Origin: Minwuia sp.
GTDB lineage: Bacteria > Pseudomonadota > Alphaproteobacteria > Minwuiales > Minwuiaceae
Reading direction: 5' to 3'
DNA length: 54,654 nt
Assembly: GCA_029210175.1 (NCBI GenBank)
Contig: JARGPL010000029.1
Span: 1 to 54,654, forward strand
Under the pieces are notes generated by a model. That model ran no database searches. It worked only from the letters and a program-made list of their open reading frames with translations, and was not told where the DNA came from. This document shows positions 26,744 through 35,893 of the stretch, in pieces. Position 1 is the stretch's first letter. Each line of letters begins with the position of its first letter. Both the position numbers and the translations under genes were made by a program.

Positions 26744-27751
26744 ATGCGCGCCTGGGAAATCATTTCTGGTGGCGGCGTCGATACGCTGAACCTGGCAGAC
26801 CGTGCGACACCTGATCCCGGTCCCGGACAGGTACGGGTGCGGATGAACGCCAACTCGATCAACTACCGCGATCTGACAACCATCGAAGATCCGATTTCGC
26901 GCAAGCTGCCTTTCCCGACCGTGCCGAACTCCGACGGCGCCGGTGTCGTGACCGCAGCAGGCGCTGGGGTGAGCCTGCGCGAAGGCGATCGCGTCACGTC
27001 GTGCTTCTTCGAGGACTGGACGGCGGGGGAGATCAGTGCAGCGGCCATGGCGTCAGCCCTGGGCGGCGCGCGTCAGGGTGTCCTGGCAGAGGAAGTCATC
27101 CTGCCGGAACGGGGCGTCATCGCCACGCCTGACCACCTGACGGATGCCGAGGCAGCGACCCTGCCCTGTGCGGCGCTGACCGCCTGGCATGCCCTGACCC
27201 TGCCGCGCCCCATCACGGCAGGTGAGACGGTGCTGCTGCTCGGCACAGGTGGTGTTTCCGTCTTCGCGCAGCAGTTCTGCACCATGATGGGTGCCCGCAC
27301 GATCGTGACGTCCTCATCTGATGCCAAGCTGGCGAAGATGGTGGAACTCGGGGCGAATCGAACCATCAACTATCGCACCAACCCCGACTGGGATGCGGCG
27401 GTGCTGGATCTGACGGGCGGTGTGGGCGTCGACCGGGTGGTTGAGGTGGGTGGCCCCGGCACCTTCGACAGGTCCGTCAACGCGGTTCGGGTTGGTGGCA
27501 TCATCGGCCTGATCGGCATCCTGACCGGCATTGCGGGACAGGCAAGCCCCACGGCGATCATGCGCAAGTCGCTCACCATCAGGGGCATCTATGTCGGACC
27601 ACGCGCCATGTTTGCCGACATGAACCGCGCGATCACCGCCCATGGTCTGCGGCCGGTCATCGACCAGAGCTTCGCGTTCGATGATGCGAAGGACGCCTAT
27701 CACACCATGCGCGGTGCGGGGCACTTCGGGAAGCTGGTGATCAACATCTGA
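26744..27751 (+). CDS. MDR-superfamily NAD(P)-dependent alcohol dehydrogenase/quinone oxidoreductase
   Basis: A 335-residue medium-chain dehydrogenase. It has the GroES-like N-terminal domain ('VRVRMNANSINYRDL', 'VPNSDGAGVVTAAGAGV') and a Rossmann domain with 'VLLLGTGGVSVFAQQFCTMM' and 'VDRVVEVGGPGTFDRSV'. The zinc-ligand cysteine/histidine pair of classical alcohol dehydrogenases is not evident, so it is closer to the zinc-independent members. ATG 26744 starts the homologous region; the frame extends upstream to 26618 only through the mucR terminator. The natural substrate is unknown. Confidence 0.88.
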   Translation: MRAWEIISGGGVDTLNLADRATPDPGPGQVRVRMNANSINYRDLTTIEDPISRKLPFPTVPNSDGAGVVTAAGAGVSLREGDRVTSCFFEDWTAGEISAAAMASALGGARQGVLAEEVILPERGVIATPDHLTDAEAATLPCAALTAWHALTLPRPITAGETVLLLGTGGVSVFAQQFCTMMGARTIVTSSSDAKLAKMVELGANRTINYRTNPDWDAAVLDLTGGVGVDRVVEVGGPGTFDRSVNAVRVGGIIGLIGILTGIAGQASPTAIMRKSLTIRGIYVGPRAMFADMNRAITAHGLRPVIDQSFAFDDAKDAYHTMRGAGHFGKLVINI

Positions 27752-27793
27752 CCGGCAGCGGGGCGTTGCGATGCCGTCATCGCAGGCTCAGAT

Positions 27794-29402
27794 CTAGATG
27801 TCCTTCGCTGGCGGCAGCAGGTCGCGCAGTCCCAGAACCCGCACGAAATCCCGGATGCGGTCGCGCTGATAGGCATCGCGGTCGACGTCTGCATAGTCAT
27901 GAAACCCGCGCCCGGCATGCAGTCCCGTCGCGCCTTCAGCCATCTTCTGTCCGACGATTCTGGTGCGCTGAACCGTTCCTCACCCGTGGTTTCGACCATG
28001 TAGCGACTGGCATGGTGCAGGATGTCGACACCGCCCCAGTCAACGAACTCCACCAGCCCGAGTACGGAAAACCGTGGCCCGAAGCCGGTACGGATGGCGA
28101 TATCCATGTCCTCCGCACTCGCCACCCCTTCCTCCACCATCCGCGCCGCTTCGTTCATCGCCAAAGCCTGGATACGAGGAACGATGAAGCCGGGGCTGGC
28201 CTTGCAGACCACCGGCACCTTGGTGAGCGCTTCGGCCTTCGCCTCCCGCGTTTCCGGCACGCCTTCCATGACCAGATCCGCAGCGCGCAGCACCTCGGCC
28301 AGTTCATCGCGGCGTCCATAGGACACGCGGCCCCGAAGCCTTGGCACGGCAGCGGCGACGCAGAGTCCCAGATCAGCCATCAGGTGCAGGGTGCGCGAGA
28401 CCTCCGCCGCTGCATCGGACAGCAGTGCCTGAGCCTCGGCCGGCTGTCTGTCCTTGGTATCCAGCAGATCGACCTGCCAGCCGCCCCAGGCGAAGACGTG
28501 CGCCAGCCCGATGGCCACATCCTCGCGCATGTAGCGATGGTGTGTCAGATCCAGGTCCTCGCGCCAGCGGCTGCTGACCACCAGCCGGTCATGCGCGGCC
28601 TGGCCGTACATCCATTCGGGGCGGTTGTTGTCATAATGGTCGGCCAGCGGAAAATGCGGCGCGCCGTAGCCCAGTGCCTCGCGCACCGCGATCCGTTCCG
28701 CATCCAGCGCATCCGTGATCCGGCGGATCGAAGGCTGCGTGCCCTCATTGTGGATGTCCCAGTGTTCGAAGTGTTCGATGGGGCCGGCGTTCATCAGGAT
28801 CAGTGGCGGGTGAATGATCGGTCCGGCATTCATCAGCGCCCCGTCGAGCCCGTCGGTCAGCCGTTCGATCGCCGGAAACGCACGCTGGAACAGCGCGAAC
28901 GCGGCATCGGCGCGGGCAAAGGGGAACACACCGGTGGGCAGACGGGTGGCGCGGGTGACAATCGCCACTTCCGTTGGCCCCTGCATCCGGGCCAGCCAGG
29001 GCAAGGTGCCTGCTTCCCCCAGCAAAAGGTCCGCCGCGCATCCGCTCTGGCGCAGGATCTCCATGACAACCCAGGTGCCGAAGCTGCCCGGCGGCATCAG
29101 GATGGCCTGACCGTCGCGCAGATGGGCCGCCATCCCCCGTGCAATATCCACCTGAGCAGTGGCCGGGCCAGGCATCAGGACCAGTTCAGCGCCGGTGACC
29201 GCTTCCCCGATGTCGGCTGTCACCAGATGCAGCGCGACGTCACGGCTGCCCGCTGCGTCGGTCAGGGTCAGTGACCGGTGTCGATCAACGGTGCCAGGGC
29301 CGTTGCGTCACGCCGCCAGAACCGAACCTCATGTCCCTGCTCGCTCAGGTCGGCGGCTGCGGCGTGCGCGCCATGGCCACCGCCCAGAACGGCGATTCTC
29401 AC
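27794..29402 (-). pseudogene. chimeric remnant of octopine/nopaline-type dehydrogenase fused to 3-hydroxyacyl-CoA dehydrogenase
   Basis: The frame opens at GTG 29402, overlapping the amidase stop (GTGA), with 'MRIAVLGGGHGAHAAAADLS', then is broken by a one-base loss near 29280. The octopine dehydrogenase part resumes ('MNAGPIIHPPLILMNAGPIE', 'TDALDAERIAVREALGYG', 'HRYMREDVAIGLA'). At this last segment it passes, without a break, into a 3-hydroxyacyl-CoA dehydrogenase that lacks its GxGxxG start ('HVFAWGGWQVDLLDTKDR'). About 75 residues are missing before 'VPVVCKASPGFIVPRIQ'. A second one-base loss near 27960 shifts the tail, readable in another frame as 'QKMAEGATGLHAGRGFHDY', to TAG 27794. 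At least four lesions exclude function. Confidence 0.85.
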
Positions 29403-30856
29403 GTGGCAAAGCCCGGTGGTGGGATCACGCCGCCAAATGCCTTCTCCAGATGCCGGGCGACATGCAGCGCCGTGCGGTCTTCCATGAAGTTGGCCACCAC
29501 CTGAACGCCAACCGGCAGACCGTCATCGGTCTTGCCGACCGGCACCACGGTGGCGGGCAGATAGACGCCACAGGTCAGGCCGCACCAGACAATCATGTCC
29601 GCATAGGGTCGGGACACACCGCCGATCTCCACCGTCCGCTTGCCGAAGCTGCCGGACTGGTCGTGGGGGATGGCCGCGCGCGGCATCACCGGGCAGAGCA
29701 GCACGTCCACATCGCCAAAGAACCGGTTCCACATTTCCCGCAGGCCCGCCCGTCGTTCATGCAGGTCCAGCCAGGTGGCATGGTCCATCACCGCGCCGCG
29801 GGCGAAGATCGCCTCATGACTGTGATCATCGTCGGCAGGGGGTTTGTCGCGCAGCTTGCGGCGCATGCTTTCGGGCAGCCCGGCACCGAGTTCCGCCGCC
29901 AGCAGCGCATAATAGACCTCATGCGATTCCTGCATGTCCACATCCGGGCGGGCAGCGAAATCCACATTCGCCCCCATCTCCGACAGGGCGGTGCCGGCCC
30001 CTTCGATCATGTCGCGTACTGCAGGGTCGACCGCACAGAAGGCGTCGTCCGACCAGACCGCAACCTTGTAGTCCCGAATGGCCTCATGCCGTGCGTCGGG
30101 CAGGGTGATGTTCCAGCCCGACCGGTCCAGCATGTCCGGCCCGGCCATGACATCCAGCGCCAGTTCCAGGTCATCCACGGTACGTGCCAGCGGTCCGGCA
30201 ACGCCAATGTCGGCGCCGGTCAGGCGACCCGGCGGCCCCGGAATGTGACCACGGATCGGCACCACGCCAAAGCTCGGCTTGTGACCGACAATGCCGCAGA
30301 AATGCGCCGGATTGCGGATCGAGCCGCCGATGTCCGACCCCAGTTCCAGCGCCGTGAAGCCGGACGCCACCGCCGCTGCCGACCCACCCGACGATCCACC
30401 AGGCGCGCGCGTCACGTCCCAGGGGTTGTTGGTGGTGCCATAGACATCGTTGTAGGTCTGCAGGTCCCCCGCCCAGATCGGCGTGTTGGTCTTGCCATAG
30501 ACAATCGCCCCGGCCTCGATCAGCCGCTCGACGGCGGAGGCATGGCGGGCGGGGCGGTGATCCTTCAGTTCCGGCGCGCCTGCGGTGCAGGTCATGCCGA
30601 CAACCTCGAACGTGTCCTTCACCGTGATCGGCAGGCCGTGCAGCGGGCCCCAGCTCTCCCCCCGTGCCGCAGCGGTGTCGGCGGCGCGGGCGCGGGCGCG
30701 GGCCGCATCGGGGTCCGTTGTCACCACCGCGTTGATCTGCCCGTTGTACCGGTCCAGCCGATCAAGGTAATGATCCAGCAGTTCCTCCGACCGCAGCGTC
30801 TGGTCACCTATGGCCGCAACCAGTTCACGCGCCGACATGTATGACGGATCGCCCAT
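29399..30856 (-). CDS. amidase (amidase signature family)
   Basis: A 485-residue amidase signature enzyme. The Ser-cisSer-Lys catalytic set is visible: Lys in 'PITVKDTFEV' and the serines in 'GGSSGGSAAAVASGFTALEL', followed by 'DIGGSIRNPAHFCG'. The family hydrolyses small amides, indoleacetamide-like compounds or carbamates. ATG 30856 has GGGGGAGGCAGGA upstream; the frame continues beyond it but through the divergent DUF1491 region. It heads a leftward unit with the broken dehydrogenase. Substrate not predictable. Confidence 0.9.
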   Translation of the reverse strand: MGDPSYMSARELVAAIGDQTLRSEELLDHYLDRLDRYNGQINAVVTTDPDAARARARAADTAAARGESWGPLHGLPITVKDTFEVVGMTCTAGAPELKDHRPARHASAVERLIEAGAIVYGKTNTPIWAGDLQTYNDVYGTTNNPWDVTRAPGGSSGGSAAAVASGFTALELGSDIGGSIRNPAHFCGIVGHKPSFGVVPIRGHIPGPPGRLTGADIGVAGPLARTVDDLELALDVMAGPDMLDRSGWNITLPDARHEAIRDYKVAVWSDDAFCAVDPAVRDMIEGAGTALSEMGANVDFAARPDVDMQESHEVYYALLAAELGAGLPESMRRKLRDKPPADDDHSHEAIFARGAVMDHATWLDLHERRAGLREMWNRFFGDVDVLLCPVMPRAAIPHDQSGSFGKRTVEIGGVSRPYADMIVWCGLTCGVYLPATVVPVGKTDDGLPVGVQVVANFMEDRTALHVARHLEKAFGGVIPPPGFAT

Positions 30857-30934
30857 GTTTCCTGCCTCCCCCACCTTGTGTTGTTTCACGCATTCTGGCG
30901 TGCAGTCGAGGCATGGTTCAACACGGGATCGCAC

Positions 30935-31285
30935 ATGACCGCCCGGCTGAAGGCAGAGATCTGGGTCGCCGCCTACCTGCGCAGCGTCCGCGTACAGGGC
31001 GGTTTCGCCTATCTGGTGCGCCGCGGCGCGGAGGAAGCGGGCAGCGTGCTGCTGCAGGTGGAAGGCCCGGCAGGCCAAGCCACGGTCTATTCACCCGGCT
31101 ATCTGGATGGGGAGCGGACATGGCTGAAATCGTCCGGCATCGACCCGGTTCCGGTGGCCGAAGCCGACAGCTATATTCAGCGCCGACTGGCGACCGACCC
31201 GGATCTGTGGGTGGTCGAGGTGGAGGACCGGGCAGGCCGGCATTTCCTCACCGAGCCGGTGGAGGGGGAGGAATACAATCCATGA
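30935..31285 (+). CDS. DUF1491 family protein
   Basis: A 116-residue protein beginning 'MTARLKAEIWVAAYLR'. It has 'GGFAYLVRRGAEEAGSVLLQ', 'DPDLWVVEVEDRAGRHFL', which match the DUF1491 family as I know it, a small cytosolic protein of unknown function common in alphaproteobacteria. Its stop overlaps the HAD gene start by ATGA (31282-31285), so the two are translationally coupled. No ribosome site of note was seen. Confidence 0.8.
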   Translation: MTARLKAEIWVAAYLRSVRVQGGFAYLVRRGAEEAGSVLLQVEGPAGQATVYSPGYLDGERTWLKSSGIDPVPVAEADSYIQRRLATDPDLWVVEVEDRAGRHFLTEPVEGEEYNP

Positions 31286-31959
31286 GCAAGACAACGGGCA
31301 CCGCACCGGGCAATGCAGCAATCAAGGCCGTCATCTGGGATTTCGGCGGTGTCTTCACCTCCAGCCCGTTCGAACGGTTTGCCGAGTACGAGACCGCGAA
31401 GGGCATGCCCGTCGGCACCATCCGCCAGATCAATGCCACGAGCCCGGATGACAATGCCTGGGCGCAGTTCGAACGCAACGATGTGGACCTGGACACCTTC
31501 GACGGGCTGTTTCTGGCCGAAAGCACCGCCATCGGCCACCCGATTCCGGGCAAGGACGTGATCGCCCTGTTGTCGGGCAGCCTGCGCCCCGAAATGGTCC
31601 GCGCGCTGGACATGATCCGAAAGGATCGCATCTGCGCCTGCATCACCAACAACGTCCGTGCCGGTCATGGCCCAGGCATCAGCAGCGACAGCGAAAAGGC
31701 CGCCGCCGTGGCCGAGGTCATGGCCCGGTTCCAGATCGTCATCGAGTCGTCGAAGGTGAACCTGCGCAAGCCCGACCCCGAGATCTACCGCCTCGCCTGC
31801 CGCGAGATCGGCATCGACCCCTCGGAAGCCGTCTACCTGGACGACCTCGGCATCAACCTGAAACCGGCGAAGGCACTCGGCATGCAGACCATAAAGGTGA
31901 CAGGGGCGCAGCAGGCCCTGACCGAACTCAGTACAATCCTCGACATGAAGCTGATGTGA
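31282..31959 (+). CDS. HAD-superfamily hydrolase (HAD-IA)
   Basis: A 225-residue HAD hydrolase. Motif I is 'VIWDFGGVF' (the DxGG form seen in epoxide-hydrolase-N-terminal-like HADs). Motif II is probably 'ACITNN', motif III the lysine in 'KPDPEIYRLACREIG', and motif IV 'AVYLDDLGINLKPAKALGM'. A cap domain lies between motifs I and II. The usual second aspartate of motif I (DxD) is replaced by glycine, as in many members of this subgroup, so phosphatase activity is uncertain. Coupled to DUF1491. Confidence 0.88.
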   Translation: MSKTTGTAPGNAAIKAVIWDFGGVFTSSPFERFAEYETAKGMPVGTIRQINATSPDDNAWAQFERNDVDLDTFDGLFLAESTAIGHPIPGKDVIALLSGSLRPEMVRALDMIRKDRICACITNNVRAGHGPGISSDSEKAAAVAEVMARFQIVIESSKVNLRKPDPEIYRLACREIGIDPSEAVYLDDLGINLKPAKALGMQTIKVTGAQQALTELSTILDMKLM

Positions 31960-32002
31960 GGTAGGCTTCACGGCAAGACGGATTGAGCCAGGGGAAAGCG
32001 CC

Positions 32003-33172
32003 ATGCCGAAGAAACTCGTCATCAGGAACATCGGGCTGCTGCTGTCCGGCGATCTGGAGAATCCGGTTCTGGATGCGGATTGCGTGGTGGCGCTGGATGG
32101 CCGGATTGCGGCGATCGGGCGGGCGAAGGATCTGGATACGGATCAGGCGGATATCGAGGTCGACGCCCATGGCACGGCGCTGACGCCGGGCCTGATCGAC
32201 AGCCATGTGCACCCGGTGATCGGCGACTACACCCCGCGCCAGTCGCAGATCAGCTGGATCGATTCCTGCCTGCATGGCGGCGTCACCACCATGATCTCTG
32301 CCGGTGAGGTGCATCTGCCGGGTCGGCCCAAGGACATCATCGGGCTGAAGGCCCTGGCGATCGCGTCGCAGCGCTGGTACGCGAATTTCCGGCCCTCCGG
32401 TGTGAAGGTCCACGGCGGCGCGCCGGTGATCGAGGAAGGCATGGACGAGAACGACTTCAAGGACCTGGCCGACGCCGGCGTGAAACTGCTGGGCGAAGTC
32501 GGGCTGGGGTCGGTCAAGGCCGGCGACAAGGCCAGGCAGATGGTCGCCTGGGCGCGGAAGTACGGCATCCAGTCCACCATCCATACCGGTGGCCCGTCGA
32601 TCCCCGGGTCCGGTCTGATCGACAAGGACGTGGTGCTGGAGGCGGATGCCGACATCATCGGCCATATCAACGGCGGCCACACGGCACTGCCCGATGATCA
32701 GATCGTCTGCCTGTGCGAACAATGCGGGCGCGGCATCGAACTGGTTCACAACGGCAACGAACGCTCTGCGCTGCTGGCCATGAACACGGCGCGGGAGATC
32801 GGGCAACTGGAACGGGTCATCCTGGGCACGGACGCCCCGGCAGGGTCCGGCGTGCAGCCCCTCGGCATCCTGCGCATGATCGCGCTGCTGTCGTCGTTCG
32901 GCGACGTGAAGGCGGAGAACGCATTCTGCTTTGCCACCGGCAATACCGCCCGGATGCGGGAACTGGATACCGGCCTGATCGAAGTCGGCATGGCAGCAGA
33001 CTTCGTGCTGATGGATCAGGCGCAACACGCGCCGGGCCGCAACATGCTGGAATCCATCGAGCAGGGGAACCTGCCGGGCATCGGCATGACCATCATCGAC
33101 GGGGCCATCACCAGCGAACGCAGCCGCAACACACCGCCCGCCACGACCCTGCCGGAACGAATTGCCGGCTAG
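32003..33172 (+). CDS. amidohydrolase, enamidase-like
   Basis: A 389-residue metal-dependent amidohydrolase with the H68-V-H70 motif in 'PGLIDSHVHP'. The sequence closely follows clostridial enamidase as I recall it: 'APRQ'-like 'TPRQSQISWIDSCLHGGVTT', 'SAGEVHLPGRPKD', 'GVKVHGGAPVIEEGM', 'HTGGPSIPGSGLI', 'HINGGHTAL', 'GTDAPAGSGVQPLGILR', 'SRNTPPAT'. Enamidase opens 6-oxo-1,4,5,6-tetrahydronicotinate during anaerobic nicotinate fermentation. No other nicotinate-pathway gene is in the window, so the actual substrate is probably another cyclic enamide or lactam. It stands alone between the HAD gene and cimA. Confidence 0.85.
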   Translation: MPKKLVIRNIGLLLSGDLENPVLDADCVVALDGRIAAIGRAKDLDTDQADIEVDAHGTALTPGLIDSHVHPVIGDYTPRQSQISWIDSCLHGGVTTMISAGEVHLPGRPKDIIGLKALAIASQRWYANFRPSGVKVHGGAPVIEEGMDENDFKDLADAGVKLLGEVGLGSVKAGDKARQMVAWARKYGIQSTIHTGGPSIPGSGLIDKDVVLEADADIIGHINGGHTALPDDQIVCLCEQCGRGIELVHNGNERSALLAMNTAREIGQLERVILGTDAPAGSGVQPLGILRMIALLSSFGDVKAENAFCFATGNTARMRELDTGLIEVGMAADFVLMDQAQHAPGRNMLESIEQGNLPGIGMTIIDGAITSERSRNTPPATTLPERIAG

Positions 33173-33258
33173 GTTGCGTCAGGACGAACCCCGTCGCGTG
33201 ACCATCGGGTTCGCCCCGGCGAGCTTCGTTCAATGGGGGTGAAGCCGCGCGCCCCCTT

Positions 33259-33285
33259 GCCTTGAGGGCACGCAGCCCTTAAGGC
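33259..33285 (+). promoter_or_regulatory. strong hairpin in the cimA leader
   Basis: GCCTTGAGGGC (33259-33269) pairs with GCCCTTAAGGC (33275-33285): 11 bp with one G.U pair and an ACGCA loop. It lies 87 nt after the amidohydrolase stop and 48 nt before cimA. No T-run follows, so it is not a classical terminator; it may be an mRNA stabiliser or leader element for cimA. Confidence 0.45.
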
Positions 33286-33332
33286 AACCGGGCCGGAGAC
33301 GGCTTTCCCTTGTGCAATGAAGACCCAGCATC

Positions 33333-34934
33333 ATGACCAGAGACCACCTTTACCTGTTCGATACGACGCTGCGCGACGGGGCCCAGACCCGTGGCGTTGA
33401 TTTCTCGGTCGAGGACAAGCACACGATTGCCCGTTCGCTGGATCAGTTGGGGATTGATTACATCGAGGGCGGTTGGCCCGGCGCCAACCCGACCGATACG
33501 GCGTTCTTCGCCAACCCGCCGTCACTGGACCGCGCCAAGCTGGTCGCGTTCGGCATGACCCGGCGTTCCGGCATGTCCGCATCCAATGATCCGGGCCTGT
33601 CCGCCGTGCTGAACGCCGACACACCGGCGGTCTGTCTGGTGGGCAAGTCCTGGGACTTCCACGTCGATGTGGCACTGAATGTCCCGCGGGAGGAGAACCT
33701 CGCCTCCATCCGCGAAAGCATTGCCGCCGCGGTCGCCCGCGGGCGGGAGGCGATGTTCGACGCCGAACACTTCTTCGACGGCTATCGCGACAACCCTGAA
33801 TATGCCCTCGCCTGCATCGAGGCGGCGGTGGAAGGCGGCGCACGCTGGGTTGTTCTGTGTGACACCAATGGCGGCACCCTGCCCGCAGATGTGGAACGTA
33901 TCGTGGGGGAAGCCGCGAAGCGCGTGCCGGGCGCGAAACTGGGCATCCACGCCCACAATGACACGGAGAACGCGGTGGCCAATTCGCTGGCTGCCGTGCA
34001 GGCCGGTGTCCGCCAGGTTCAGGGGACGCTGAACGGGCTGGGGGAGCGGTGCGGCAATGCCAACATGGTGTCCCTGATCCCCAGTTTCTGCCTGAAGCCG
34101 CTCTATGCCGACCACCTGAAGACCAGCGTCGGCCTGTCGGAACTGCGGCACCTGACCAGCACATCGCGGCTGCTGGATGAACTGCTCAACCGCGCGCCGA
34201 ACCGCAACCAGGCCTGGGTTGGTGAATCCGCCTTCGCGCACAAGGGCGGGCTGCATGTGTCCGCCGTGCAGAAGGACCCGAAGACCTATGAACACATCGA
34301 ACCGGCACTGGTCGGCAACCGCCGCCACGTGCTGGTGTCCGATCAGGCCGGGCGGTCCAACATCCTGGCCCGCATGGCGGAAGTCGGGATCGACGTCGAC
34401 CCGAAGGACAGCCGCATCACCCGCCTGCTGGAGCAGGTAAAGCAGCGGGAATTCGAGGGCTATTCCTACGACGGGGCGGAGGCGAGCTTCGAACTGATGG
34501 CCCGCCGTGCGCTGGGCGAGGTGCCGGACTACTTCAAGGTTGACCGCTTCCGGGTGCTGGTGGAACGGCGCTACAACGCCCGCGGCCAGTTGACCACCGT
34601 CTCGGAAGCGACGATGAAGCTGTTCGCCGGGGGCAAGGAATATCTGAGCGTCGGTGAGGGCAACGGCCCGGTCAATGCCCTCGACATGGCCCTGCGCAGG
34701 GGCATGCCGGTCTATGCGGATGTGCTGAAGACCCTGCACCTGGTGGACTACAAGGTGCGGATCCTGAACGGAGGCACGGAGGCCGTGACCCGCGTGCTGA
34801 TCGAAAGCGCCGACACATCCGGGGAGCGCTGGTTCACCGTTGGTGTGTCCCCCAATATCGTCGAGGCCAGCTTTGATGCGCTGCATGATGCCATCACCTT
34901 CAAGCTGTTCCGGGACGGCGCAAAGGCCATCTGA
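33333..34934 (+). CDS. cimA: (R)-citramalate synthase
   Basis: A 533-residue member of the isopropylmalate synthase family. The TIM-barrel HMGL domain starts with 'LFDTTLRDGAQTRGVDFSVE' and includes 'GIHAHNDTENAVANSL' and 'QGTLNGLGERCGNANM'. The linker has 'HKGGLHVSAVQKDPKTYEHI', and the C-terminal LeuA dimer/allosteric domain spans roughly residues 405-530. It condenses pyruvate and acetyl-CoA to citramalate, giving 2-oxobutyrate for isoleucine without threonine. Length and 'GGWPGANPTD' segment fit CimA rather than LeuA. Its stop shares one base with the trmJ start. Confidence 0.92.
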   Translation: MTRDHLYLFDTTLRDGAQTRGVDFSVEDKHTIARSLDQLGIDYIEGGWPGANPTDTAFFANPPSLDRAKLVAFGMTRRSGMSASNDPGLSAVLNADTPAVCLVGKSWDFHVDVALNVPREENLASIRESIAAAVARGREAMFDAEHFFDGYRDNPEYALACIEAAVEGGARWVVLCDTNGGTLPADVERIVGEAAKRVPGAKLGIHAHNDTENAVANSLAAVQAGVRQVQGTLNGLGERCGNANMVSLIPSFCLKPLYADHLKTSVGLSELRHLTSTSRLLDELLNRAPNRNQAWVGESAFAHKGGLHVSAVQKDPKTYEHIEPALVGNRRHVLVSDQAGRSNILARMAEVGIDVDPKDSRITRLLEQVKQREFEGYSYDGAEASFELMARRALGEVPDYFKVDRFRVLVERRYNARGQLTTVSEATMKLFAGGKEYLSVGEGNGPVNALDMALRRGMPVYADVLKTLHLVDYKVRILNGGTEAVTRVLIESADTSGERWFTVGVSPNIVEASFDALHDAITFKLFRDGAKAI

Positions 34935-35722
34935 TGGCGGGAACCGACCGCAGGATGCAGGACGCCAAGCTGGCGCAGCCTGCCATCATTCTGGTGCGGC
35001 CCCAGATGGGCCAGAACATCGGTGCCGCCGCGCGCGCCATGCTGAACTTCGGGCTCGGGGAAATGCGGCTGGTTGCCCCGCGTGACGGCTGGCCCAACGA
35101 GGATGCGCGCGCCATGGCGTCCCGCGCCGATGAAGTGCTGGACCACGCGACGGTGTTCGATACCGTGGCCGATGCGGTCGCCGACCTGCACCGCGTCTAT
35201 GCGACCACGGCGCGCGGGCGCGAACTGGCGAAGCCCATCATGCAGCCCCGGGAAGCGGCGGAAACCGGTCATCAGCTGATCGGCGCGGGGGAGCGTGTCG
35301 GCTTCCTGTTCGGCGGCGAACGGGCCGGGCTGGACAATGACGATGTGGCAATGGCCAACGCCATCATCCATGTGCCCGCGAACCCTGCCTTCGCGTCGCT
35401 CAACCTGGCGCAGGCGGTGCTGCTGGTGTCCTACGAATGGCGCATGGCGGCTGGCCTGCCGCTGCACCTGGAAGGCCAGGAGCTGGAGGCCGAACCGGCA
35501 ACGTCAGGCCAGATGCAGGCGTTCCTCGACTTCATCAGTGATGAACTTGACCACTCCGGCATGTTCACCACCATTCAGCACAAGCGCCCGATCATGCTGC
35601 GCAACCTGCGATCCATGTTCCATCGCGCCAAGCTGACCGAACAGGAAGTCCGCACCCTGTTCGGCATGATGCGATCCATCGCCGGTCATCGCCAGAACCA
35701 GCGCAGCGATCAAGACGAATAG
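34934..35722 (+). CDS. trmJ: tRNA (cytidine/uridine-2'-O-)-methyltransferase TrmJ
   Basis: A 262-residue SPOUT-class methyltransferase that 2'-O-methylates position 32 of the tRNA anticodon loop with S-adenosylmethionine. The knotted fold's motifs are seen in order: 'LVRPQMGQNIGAAARAMLNF', 'FLFGGERAGLDNDDV' and 'FASLNLAQAVLLVSYEWRM'. The C-terminal ~95 residues form the helical extension of TrmJ ('LDFISDELDHSGMF', 'MLRNLRSMFHRA'). It overlaps the cimA stop by one base, so it is co-transcribed with it. Confidence 0.92.
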   Translation: MAGTDRRMQDAKLAQPAIILVRPQMGQNIGAAARAMLNFGLGEMRLVAPRDGWPNEDARAMASRADEVLDHATVFDTVADAVADLHRVYATTARGRELAKPIMQPREAAETGHQLIGAGERVGFLFGGERAGLDNDDVAMANAIIHVPANPAFASLNLAQAVLLVSYEWRMAAGLPLHLEGQELEAEPATSGQMQAFLDFISDELDHSGMFTTIQHKRPIMLRNLRSMFHRAKLTEQEVRTLFGMMRSIAGHRQNQRSDQDE

Positions 35723-35870
35723 GCAGGCGGTCCTGGCCGCCACCCGGTCTTCATCCCGGGCCACGCGCAGCGCTGGCTCGGGCATTCAGTCTCTCATTCC
35801 ACCGCCGAAAGACCGGGCACGCCGCTGGAGGGGGGTGGATCCGGCAGCGCAAGCCCATGCATCGCTGTCA

Positions 35871-35893
35871 CCCCGGGCGTGAGACCCGGGGTC
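35871..35893. repeat. palindromic intergenic element
   Basis: ACCCCGGG (35871-35878) and CCCGGGGT (35886-35893) form a perfect 8-bp stem around a 7-nt loop. Sequences of this kind (CCCGGG...CCCGGG followed by TCCACG) are common between genes in alphaproteobacteria. It lies in the 275-bp spacer between the convergent trmJ and phosphoribosyltransferase genes, which otherwise shows no gene. It may act as a bidirectional terminator. Confidence 0.5.
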
